Assembly: GCA_036510735.1 (NCBI GenBank)
Contig: DATCDK010000042.1
Coordinates: forward strand, 1-14,589
Reading direction: 5' to 3'
Source of the DNA: PALSA-607 sp036510735
Lineage (GTDB): Bacteria > Actinomycetota > Actinomycetes > Acidothermales > Acidothermaceae
Length of the DNA stretch: 14,589 nucleotides
Part shown: piece after piece, positions 1 through 5,422 of the stretch
How positions within the stretch are numbered: the stretch's first letter is position 1
How the letters are laid out: each line of letters begins with the position of its first letter
The notes under the pieces: model-generated
Told to the model about the DNA's origin: nothing
Seen by the model: the letters and a program-made list of their open reading frames with translations, nothing else
The model's database searches: none
Program-made: the position numbers and the translations under genes

Positions 1-577
1 CGGCGGTGAGGATCTCGAACTCCCCGGCGTGATGGGCGACGTGGTGCCGTTCACACAGCAGCAGCAGATTGTTCAGGTCGGTGCGGCCACCGTGGATCCA
101 GTGGATGCGGTGGTGCGCGTGCAGATTCTTCGTGTTCGGACAGCCCGGGTGGGCGCAATGGCCGTGCTGACGCAGCAGCAGCGCGCGGTATTGGCGGTCG
201 GTGACCAGCCGGTGTGAGCGCCCGACGTCGAGCACGTTCGACGCGCCGTCATGGATCACGGTGCGGACACGACCGTCACAGATCAACCTCAGTACCACCC
301 GGTCGGGAAGACCCGGCCCACCCGCGACCCGCGCATACGGCCGCGCAACGGTCGACCCGCCGTCCGGGTCACGTTCAGCTGAACGCGGCAGCGGCCCACC
401 ATCGGAGTCGCGTTCAGCTGAACGCGGGTCACTCGGGTCATCGGCGCCGCGTTCAGGTGAACGCGGCAGCGGCTCACCATCGGGGTCGCGTTCAGCTGAA
501 CGCGGCGGCACCCGTGCGGCGTGCGGTATTCCGGTGCCCCGCTCACGTGAAGCGAGGTATTGGTGCCGCGCGTCGGC
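1..577 (-). pseudogene. HNH endonuclease remnant (13E12 repeat / DUF222 type), N-terminal domain missing
   Basis: Read on the minus strand, one frame stays open from a TGA at 580-578 to the window edge. It encodes a pre-HNH segment (LPDRVVLRLICDGRVRTV..., VLDVGRSHRLVT) and then an HNH core: CAHPGC, HAHHRIHW, the GG-RTDLNNLLLLC block and ERHH. This order is typical of the C-terminal part of actinobacterial DUF222/13E12-repeat proteins, where the HNH motif binds a metal ion and cleaves DNA. Those proteins normally carry about 200-300 residues of DUF222 before the HNH. Here the neighbouring gene ends at 641, so that domain has no room. The only in-frame start before the HNH domain in the repeat region is a GTG at 511. 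I infer a 5'-truncated, probably non-functional copy, although a short HNH protein starting at GTG 511 cannot be excluded. The true C-terminus lies beyond position 1. HNH assignment is firm; pseudogene status is inference. Confidence 0.75.
371..504. repeat. Four 39-bp tandem repeats with palindromic cores
   Basis: Copies begin at 371, 410, 449 and 488, an exact 39-bp period. Each carries CGTTCAGCTGAACG or a one-base variant. At 409-426 and 487-504 the core is an 18-bp perfect palindrome, CGCGTTCAGCTGAACGCG. Copy 3 (448-465) has AGGT instead of AGCT at the centre, and copy 1 has A in place of the first G. On the minus strand the period adds 13 residues per copy (RSAERD-DGG-LP type), so frame is kept in the linker before the HNH domain. 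Confidence 0.9.
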
Positions 578-640
578 TCACCGGCACATGTGTGCGTTGG
601 TGGGCAACGTTGTCCCGCTTGCTTCCAGGGTCAAGTGCAT
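578..640 (-). other. 20-codon ORF in the same frame as the HNH remnant
   Basis: The stop codon of the upstream membrane-protein gene (TAG, 643-641) is followed directly by ATG at 640. That ATG opens a 20-codon frame (MHLTLEASGTTLPTN...) ending at TGA 580-578. The frame is the same as that of the HNH remnant, so only this TGA separates them. It may be a chance ORF, a translationally coupled peptide, or the scar where a truncated nuclease gene was joined to the end of the sigma operon. There is no homology I recognise. Confidence 0.3.
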
Positions 641-1768
641 CTAGCTGGTAGCGATCTGCACCACTGAGCCGTCGGTTGCGGCCCAGACGCCGTGCTCACC
701 GACCGACAGCCGCTGCACGTCGAGACCTGTTACGTCGCCGACCTTTGCCTTCTTCGCGATGCTGAACTCGAGTACATGGCCAGGAATCGCCACGTAGAGG
801 GTGTCGCCGTCGATGGCCACTGCTCGCGGGACGACACCGCCGTCCTCCGCAACTCCGAACTGCAAAGAAAATAACAGGGCGCCAGTCGTTGGGTCGTAGC
901 CCATGACCCGTCCGGAGTCGTCGGCGAGTACCACTACGGATGCGCCAACCGCGAGCCCGGTGTCGTTCCCAGGCAGCGGAATCACGATGCCATGAGGAGT
1001 GTCGACCCGTTGGAGCTGCGTGGACGCCTCGTTTATCAGCCACACTCCCGCTGCACCTGCCGCGAGTTGAGGCGTCTCACCCTCCTGCGCGACGATGACT
1101 TCGGTGGTCGCGACCAACGTCGATGGATCGACAGTCAGAACTGTCTGTGAAGGCGACGAACCTCGGCAGCATTCGCTCACCCACAATCGATTTCCCTGCG
1201 CGGTCAACGTGTCGGTCTCGGCCGGCTGCTTCGTCGCGCGCAGTACGACGCCGGACGACGAGTCGCGGGCCTCCAGTTGGCCGGTGTCGAACCGTACGTC
1301 GAAGAGCTCGTCGTCGGCAGTTGTCGCGGTGATGATGCTGTTGCGGGACTGCCCAACGTGAAGCGATGTTGACGCGCCAGTCCGCGGATCGACCCTGGTC
1401 AGGATCGCGTCCTCCCACGACGAGAGCCAAAGCCCTCCAGCCGTATCGGTCAGTGTTGTGACGTCGTGGATATTCGTAGCAAACGACAGCAGGGTCCCGC
1501 CCGGCGTGACAATCGGCGGCTTCGCGACGTGGTTCGCTCGACCGCTGCCGATCACCACCGACGAGATCACGATGGCGACGACAACAGCGCCAACACTGAA
1601 TGCCGACACGAGGCGCCGCGGCAAGCGTCGGCGCGAACCCAGCTGCGGCTGGTCAGCTGTGTCCAGGCGGGAGCGAAGCGATTGCCACGCCCCGTCTGCG
1701 TTGTAGGTCAGGTCGGCCAGTGGAGTGAGAAGCTCCCGAACGGCACTCTCATCACGATCCGGACTCAT
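641..1768 (-). CDS. One-pass membrane protein with extracytoplasmic propeller-like domain, candidate anti-sigma factor
   Basis: The 375-residue product starts at ATG 1768, preceded by a purine-rich AAGGGGTGG about 7 nt upstream. It overlaps the end of the sigma factor gene by 17 bp. Residues 1-50 are a short charged cytoplasmic part, about 54-74 form one hydrophobic membrane segment, and 80-375 lie outside the membrane. The outer part has recurring strands of the type GGLWLSSW, NRLWVSECC, AGVWLINE and HGVWAATDGS, each about 40-60 residues apart, as in YVTN/PQQ-like beta-propellers. The position directly after an ECF-type sigma gene suggests an anti-sigma factor that senses an envelope signal. 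The N-terminus has no HxxxCxxC zinc motif, so it would be a non-classical anti-sigma. Topology is seen in the sequence; the anti-sigma role is inference from context. Confidence 0.7.
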   Translation of the reverse strand: MSPDRDESAVRELLTPLADLTYNADGAWQSLRSRLDTADQPQLGSRRRLPRRLVSAFSVGAVVVAIVISSVVIGSGRANHVAKPPIVTPGGTLLSFATNIHDVTTLTDTAGGLWLSSWEDAILTRVDPRTGASTSLHVGQSRNSIITATTADDELFDVRFDTGQLEARDSSSGVVLRATKQPAETDTLTAQGNRLWVSECCRGSSPSQTVLTVDPSTLVATTEVIVAQEGETPQLAAGAAGVWLINEASTQLQRVDTPHGIVIPLPGNDTGLAVGASVVVLADDSGRVMGYDPTTGALLFSLQFGVAEDGGVVPRAVAIDGDTLYVAIPGHVLEFSIAKKAKVGDVTGLDVQRLSVGEHGVWAATDGSVVQIATS

Positions 1769-2351
1769 GATTTGCCACCCCTTCCTGCCCTGTCGTGCCG
1801 GCCAACGGATCCCTTAGCTGGCGGAGTGCCTTGTGCGTCTGACTCTTCACAGTGCCGATGCTGATGTGCAGCGCGTCGGCGGTCTCGCGTTCGGTGTAGT
1901 CGAGGACGTAGCGCATCAGAACGCATGCACGGCGGCGGGTCGGCAGGGCTTGGAGTGCCGCGCGAATATCGACGCTCAGTGCTACATCCTTGTCGTCGAC
2001 TCCGCCCGGAACTGCCGGCTCCAGTACCCGGCGATGAGCGTCCCGGCGTTGCCTGCTGCGACCCATGTTGACGATGGTCCGAAACACGTAGGCCTTGGCG
2101 GCCAGCGGATCGTCCAACAGCGGAGGACGCGCCCACAGGCGAACGAACGCATCCTGCACCGCCTCTTCGCCCACCAAGCGGTCGCCAAGCATGCCCAGCG
2201 CGAAGCGCAAGCAGTCGCCGTAGCTGGCCAAGAACACGCTCGCGAGCGCGTCGCGGCTGCGCTCCTGCGCCGTCGCGGGTCGCGTCACAGGAAAGAGACT
2301 GATGGGCTCCTTGGAAGGTTGCCCATCACCGCCCTCAGAGCGCAACAGCAT
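1752..2351 (-). CDS. RNA polymerase sigma factor, SigE/ECF family
   Basis: Starting at ATG 2351 the product has 199 residues. Sigma region 2 spans about 37-107 (FLASYGDCLRFALGMLGD, VGEEAVQDAFVRLW, AYVFRTIVNMGRSRQRR). Region 4 spans about 130-182 (ALQALPTRRRACVLMRYVLD and the helix-turn-helix TERETADALHISIGTVKS). Regions 1 and 3 are absent, as in ECF factors. It would direct core RNA polymerase to a small stress regulon. The start is uncertain. ATG 2351 overlaps the upstream lipoprotein gene by 17 bp, the same overlap as at the gene's other end. A TTG at 2393 would extend it, and a GTG at 2288 would give the shorter N-terminus more usual for SigE proteins. The gene sits between a lipoprotein gene and a membrane-anchored candidate anti-sigma, all overlapping, which implies one transcript and coupled translation. 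Confidence 0.92.
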   Translation of the reverse strand: MLLRSEGGDGQPSKEPISLFPVTRPATAQERSRDALASVFLASYGDCLRFALGMLGDRLVGEEAVQDAFVRLWARPPLLDDPLAAKAYVFRTIVNMGRSRQRRDAHRRVLEPAVPGGVDDKDVALSVDIRAALQALPTRRRACVLMRYVLDYTERETADALHISIGTVKSQTHKALRQLRDPLAGTTGQEGVANHESGS

Positions 2352-3036
2352 CCGCCATTTCGCTGAAATGCACGGGAATCTCCGCGCCGGCAATTGCCTG
2401 CACCGCGGCTTCAGCCGTCACCGTGTCCGTGACCAGGCCGACATCCAGTCCGGAGCAGTCAATGCTGACGCCAACGAACGAGATTCCGAGTTTCCCCATA
2501 TGAGGGACCACTTTGCTCGATGCCGTGCCCAACAGCGCGCGCTGGAACTTGGTCGGAAGGACGACCGGTGTAATGCGAGCGATGCGAGCGCGATCGAGAA
2601 CGGCAAGCACCGCAGCTGACGGTGTGCCGTGCCACCACACCTTCAATCCGTCGTGCAGAGGGTCGAGCGCAACGTCGCAATAGCCGGGATCATTCTGTGC
2701 GGTCGCTTCGACCTCCTCGGCGAAGACGTCGATGACAACGCCCGCCTCGCCCGCGTTGCCGGGCGAGGCCGTATCGGTAGGGCGGCCGCCGGCGGGCATC
2801 GGCGGCAGCGTTCCTTCGGAACCAGGACTCGGGGTGGGCATCGGCAGTGGCGTTTCCGATCCAACGTCGACCGGCGACGACGCTGCGACGGCCGGGGACG
2901 CGACAACCGGGGTGGAGGCGACGACGGACGACGGACCACCCGGCGTCCGGGCTGGCGCGGCTCCTGTTTGGGCTATCCCGACACTGGCACACCCACTCAG
3001 TGCGAGCGCGCAGGCTGCGGCGGCGAGCCACTTCAT
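2335..3036 (-). CDS. Secreted lipoprotein, first gene of the sigma operon
   Basis: The product has 233 residues from ATG 3036, with a clear Shine-Dalgarno (GGGAGG, 4 nt before the start). Residues 1-16 are a lipoprotein signal peptide ending in the lipobox LSGC, with Cys16 as the lipidation site. Residues 25-97 form a Pro/Ser/Thr/Ala-rich linker of low complexity that would span the cell wall. Residues 98-233 are a globular domain with two cysteines (C120, C194) that could form a disulfide. Segments such as DGLKVWWHGTPSAAVLAVLD and SGLDVGLVTD recall a small alpha/beta domain common in secreted actinobacterial proteins and in prodomains of trypsin-like proteases; that likeness is from memory and is not firm. 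It overlaps the sigma gene by 17 bp and is probably the outer sensor or a target of that regulator. Confidence 0.75.
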   Translation of the reverse strand: MKWLAAAACALALSGCASVGIAQTGAAPARTPGGPSSVVASTPVVASPAVAASSPVDVGSETPLPMPTPSPGSEGTLPPMPAGGRPTDTASPGNAGEAGVVIDVFAEEVEATAQNDPGYCDVALDPLHDGLKVWWHGTPSAAVLAVLDRARIARITPVVLPTKFQRALLGTASSKVVPHMGKLGISFVGVSIDCSGLDVGLVTDTVTAEAAVQAIAGAEIPVHFSEMADAVAL

Positions 3037-3076
3037 CGGACCTCCCGCCAGCTAGGACTCATGATGCGCGATAGCC

Positions 3077-3082
3077 GGTTCC
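3077..3082 (-). promoter_or_regulatory. Possible ECF-type -35 element (GGAACC)
   Basis: On the minus strand GGAACC lies 41 nt before the lipoprotein start. GGAAC is the classic -35 core of many ECF promoters, so this would fit autoregulation by the sigma factor encoded in the operon. No convincing GTC/CGTT-type -10 occurs at 16-17 nt, which keeps this tentative. Confidence 0.25.
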
Positions 3083-3113
3083 AGTAACGTCGCACGAGTT
3101 GGTGAGGAGATCA

Positions 3114-3710
3114 ATGACGACGGCACCCGTGGACCGGCCGCCCACCGACCTGCTCGCGTTCGGCGAAGACGAGCTGGTCGGCGTCCGCTTCGTCGGTGGT
3201 GCTTATGCGGGAGCCGATCTGATCGAGCTCCGGACACGCGGCGTGGTATTCGAGGACTGCGACTTCTCCCACGCCCGTCTCGCAAGCAGCGAGCACGTCG
3301 GCTCGGCATTTTTGCGCTGCACGTTTCGCGATGCGGTGCTGCGCGATGCCCTCTTCGACGGATGCAAGCTCAGTGGCAGCGACTTGTCTGGCGCGACGCT
3401 TCGGCCGATGCGGGTCGTCGGAGGTGACTGGTCGTACGTCACGATGCGTGGCAGCGATCTGACCGACCTCGACCTCAGCGGTGTGAAGCTCGCGGAGGCC
3501 GACCTCTCCGAGTCAAAGCTGCATCGCGCGGTGCTGCGCGACTGCGACCTTCGACACGCTCGAGTGCATCACACCGATTTCGAGGACGCCGACCTGCGTG
3601 GCGCCAACCTCGAGGGTGTCGACCTGCTCAGCGCGTCGTGGCGCGGCGCGCATGTCGACCTCGCGCAGAGCGGGCTGTTCGCGCTCGCCCTTGGTCTCGT
3701 GGTGGACTAG
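3114..3710 (+). CDS. mfpA: MfpA/Qnr-like pentapeptide repeat protein
   Basis: The product has 198 residues. ATG 3114 is chosen over an in-frame TTG at 3099 because GAGGAGA sits just upstream. Pentapeptide repeats of the A(D/N)Lxx type run through about residues 43-183 (CDFSHARL, CTFRDAVL, CKLSGSDLSGATL, SDLTDLDLSGVKL, CDLRHARV, DADLRGANLEGVDL). They predict a right-handed quadrilateral beta-helix. Length, the SAF..CTF block, the break at LRPMRVVGGDW (97-106) and the C-terminal GAHVDLAQSGLFALALGL helix all match what I recall of mycobacterial MfpA, the DNA-mimic that binds gyrase and lowers fluoroquinolone sensitivity. MfpA and Qnr dimerise through this C-terminal part. It is divergent from the sigma operon across 77 bp and 34 bp ahead of the UPF0303 gene. 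In mycobacteria mfpA follows a conservon of small GTPase genes; none is present here. Gyrase targeting is inferred from family. Confidence 0.75.
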   Translation: MTTAPVDRPPTDLLAFGEDELVGVRFVGGAYAGADLIELRTRGVVFEDCDFSHARLASSEHVGSAFLRCTFRDAVLRDALFDGCKLSGSDLSGATLRPMRVVGGDWSYVTMRGSDLTDLDLSGVKLAEADLSESKLHRAVLRDCDLRHARVHHTDFEDADLRGANLEGVDLLSASWRGAHVDLAQSGLFALALGLVVD

Positions 3711-3744
3711 CACCGACAAGAACCTCTGCGAGACGGGCTGACCG

Positions 3745-4224
3745 ATGGCTGACGATCCAACCGACATCACGCTGGAGCAGGTGGCCGCGGAAGAGGCCGA
3801 GCTGCGTTTCCGCCGCTTCGACTTCGACGACGCGTGGCGGCTCGGCAGCATGCTCGTCGAGACCGCGCGTGCTCAGCATTTGCCGATCGCCGTCGACATC
3901 AGCAGGGGCGGCCACCAGTTGTTCCATGCCGGCCTACCGGGATCGACGCCCGACAACGACGCGTGGATACAGCGCAAGATCGCTTCCGTGCTGCGCTTCG
4001 GACGCAGCTCGATGGCGCTCAGCCTCGAACGCAGGCTCGACGGTCGCACGCTGGCGGAGGCGTCGTTCGTCGACCCGCAGAAGTTTGCCGCTGCCGGCGG
4101 CTGCTTTCCGGTGCACGTCGAGGGCATCGGCATCATCGGCACGGTGACCGTGTCGGGGCTGCCGCAAGTGGAAGACCACCGTCTCGTCGTCACCACGATT
4201 CGGCAGTTCCTCACTACCGCCTGA
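3745..4224 (+). CDS. UPF0303 / haem-degrading-domain family protein
   Basis: The product has 159 residues from ATG 3745. The sequence AEEAELRFRRFDFDDAWRLG, then LPIAVDISRGGHQLFHAGLPG, DNDAWIQRKIASVLRFGRSS and a C-terminal CFPVHVEGIGIIGTVTVSGLPQ..DH, is the pattern of UPF0303 proteins. These belong to the GlcG/HbpS (Haem_degrading) fold, and yeast YBR137W is a member. The biochemical role is not settled; haem binding or a protein-handling role have been proposed for relatives. No signal peptide or membrane segment is seen, so it is cytosolic. It follows the pentapeptide gene by 34 bp on the same strand and probably shares its mRNA, although the ribosome site is weak. Its last 11 bp overlap the end of the convergent antitoxin gene. 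Confidence 0.85.
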   Translation: MADDPTDITLEQVAAEEAELRFRRFDFDDAWRLGSMLVETARAQHLPIAVDISRGGHQLFHAGLPGSTPDNDAWIQRKIASVLRFGRSSMALSLERRLDGRTLAEASFVDPQKFAAAGGCFPVHVEGIGIIGTVTVSGLPQVEDHRLVVTTIRQFLTTA

Positions 4225-4921
4225 CGCGCCGTCGACCAGACTCGTTTTGGGGTACGACTGTCTCGGAGCCACGGATCGCGCCGTCCTTGCCGTGAATCAC
4301 AACCTCGCCGCCACCCGCGTTGTGAACGATTTCCTTCGCGCGGCGGATCGCTTCGGCCTGAGTAGGACTATGTGCACTCGTGCGGCCCGCTCCTAGCCTC
4401 ACGACATCCCAGCCACCCGCCTTGCCCGGCACGACATGCCTTTCATCGCGAGCAACCGCGGGCCCTTCTAATCCTGATTGTTCCGGCTCCCGGCGCACCA
4501 CGACATGCCGCGCGGAATGTGTCGCCACGGCTGCGCTGACCTGTTGGTTGGCGGGCTCGGCGGAGGACCCTGCTGTGTCGAGTTGGACGCGCGCGACTCG
4601 GCCGTCGGCCAGTTCAACCACGATCTGAACGCGGGCTCCTGCGGCGGCAACGTAGGAATGCAGCGTGGAGAGCAGCATGTCCTCGCGCTGTTCGCTGCGT
4701 GCCACGGCGCCCTGCGTGACACGCATCCGGCTGGCAAGATCCGCCTGAGTCAGCTGCGCCGCCTTTCGTATCATTGCCAGACTCACGACATGAGCTGCGT
4801 CCGCCTCTCGCACGTCACGGCGAACGTCTTCGACTGCGTCCGCGAAACCTGGCCTCTTCAGTAGTTCCTGAAGCCGGCCGGTGCCGTCGATGAATCCACT
4901 ACGCGCCTTTGTCTTGCTCAT
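4214..4921 (-). CDS. XRE-family antitoxin fused to a DUF2188 domain
   Basis: The product has 235 residues. ATG 4921 overlaps the toxin stop in an ATGA and follows a GAGGAGGAG ribosome site, so translation is coupled; this is preferred over an in-frame start at 4942. Residues 28-95 hold an XRE helix-turn-helix of HigA type (VVSLAMIRKAAQLTQADLA, MRVTQGAVARSEQREDMLLSTLHSYVAAAG). This is normally the DNA-binding and toxin-neutralising part. After a variable linker, residues 168-223 (GGWDVVRLGAGRTSAHS, TQAEAIRRAKEIVHNAGGGE, VVIHGKDGAIRGSETV) match the DUF2188 pattern, a small domain usually found as a stand-alone protein of unknown function. Antitoxins of this class usually end near residue 110, so the extra 120 residues are unusual. 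It is expected to repress the promoter at 5302-5330. HTH assignment is strong; DUF2188 is by motif. Confidence 0.8.
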   Translation of the reverse strand: MSKTKARSGFIDGTGRLQELLKRPGFADAVEDVRRDVREADAAHVVSLAMIRKAAQLTQADLASRMRVTQGAVARSEQREDMLLSTLHSYVAAAGARVQIVVELADGRVARVQLDTAGSSAEPANQQVSAAVATHSARHVVVRREPEQSGLEGPAVARDERHVVPGKAGGWDVVRLGAGRTSAHSPTQAEAIRRAKEIVHNAGGGEVVIHGKDGAIRGSETVVPQNESGRRRVRR

Positions 4922-5295
4922 CGCTCCTCCTCTCGTAACCACTGATCGACCAACGCTTCGGCGCGAATGGTGGCTGAGTCATACCAGACATCACCCAGTC
5001 GCGCCTTGTCGAACCCCACCAACGCGACCACCACCGTGCCGCCGCCGGCAAACCAGCAGATGATCCGCACCGCCGCACCCTCGTGATAGGGGTGCGCGAC
5101 GCGCCACAGTCGGTGCCGTCGAGCTTGGCGTAGGCGCTTGAAAGTTGCCGACTCCTCTGTGGGCTCGATCTCCAGGTTGCGAAACTCGCTGAGCAGTGCG
5201 CCCAGGAGCACCAACGTCCTGACATTCCCGCGGTCTGCTTCTTCCTCCGCCCGCGCGAGGAAGTGGTCGAATTCCTCCGACTATTCGATTCGCAC
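4918..5295 (-). pseudogene. RelE/HigB-like toxin with an amber codon at position 5
   Basis: The frame starts at GTG 5295, reads VRIE, meets TAG at 5283-5281, and then runs open for 120 codons (SEEFDHFLARAEEEADRGN...) to the TGA at 4918. The later part (RQARRHRLWRVAHPY, VRIICWFAGGGTVVVALVGFDK, DVWYDSA, ALVDQWLREEE) has the size, charge and beta-rich C-terminus of HigB/RelE-superfamily ribosome-dependent mRNases. The partner gene overlaps it by 4 bp in the reversed toxin-first order usual for HigBA. Coding character clearly extends upstream of the only later start (TTG 5214, 98 residues), which would remove strand 1 and helix 1. I infer a nonsense-inactivated toxin, with restart at TTG 5214 or GTG 5211, stop-codon readthrough or a sequencing error as alternatives. 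Confidence 0.6.
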
Positions 5296-5320
5296 TCAGT
5301 GAGTATGAGTTCTAAGTCAT
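5294..5320. promoter_or_regulatory. Two inverted repeats overlapping the TA promoter, candidate antitoxin operator
   Basis: Positions 5294-5304 read ACTCA-G-TGAGT, a perfect inverted repeat covering the -10 edge and the start codon. Positions 5305-5320 read ATGAGTTCTAAGTCAT, an imperfect inverted repeat (ATGA.TT..AA.TCAT) inside the -35/-10 spacer. Autorepression by the XRE antitoxin through such sites is usual for HigBA-type operons; binding here is inference. Confidence 0.45.
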
Positions 5321-5330
5321 ATGTAGTCAA
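5302..5330 (-). promoter_or_regulatory. Promoter of the toxin-antitoxin operon, leaderless type
   Basis: On the minus strand TTGACT (5330-5325, five of six matches to TTGACA) is separated by exactly 17 nt from CATACT (5307-5302, four of six to TATAAT). Six nt further is the GTG at 5295, so the predicted transcription start coincides with the start codon. The mRNA would have no leader, and no ribosome site precedes the GTG. Confidence 0.6.
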
Positions 5331-5422
5331 GATCATAACCGGTCCCGATCTCCACACTAGGCCAGCCCCGCGGGCCCCGACAGGCTCGTCGTCACCACCG
5401 TCCGGCTGACAAACTGCTGAGC

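Noticed and set aside
371..526. CRISPR array
   Set aside because: Repeats are spaced 39 bp and similarity extends over most of the unit, so there are no unique spacers; the array is in a coding frame and no cas genes are nearby.
593..620. Rho-independent terminator after the sigma operon (GGGACAACGTTGCCC on the minus strand)
   Set aside because: The self-complementary stretch has essentially no loop and no T-run follows, so it is not a convincing terminator.
3099..3113. TTG start for the pentapeptide gene
   Set aside because: It would place the GAGGAGA ribosome site inside the coding region. ATG 3114 has that site at proper spacing.
4899..5357. Minus-strand open frame (152 codons) overlapping the toxin in another frame
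   Set aside because: Trp/Arg/Ser-rich translation without family marks. The overlapping frame has the toxin-like C-terminus and the ATGA junction with the antitoxin.
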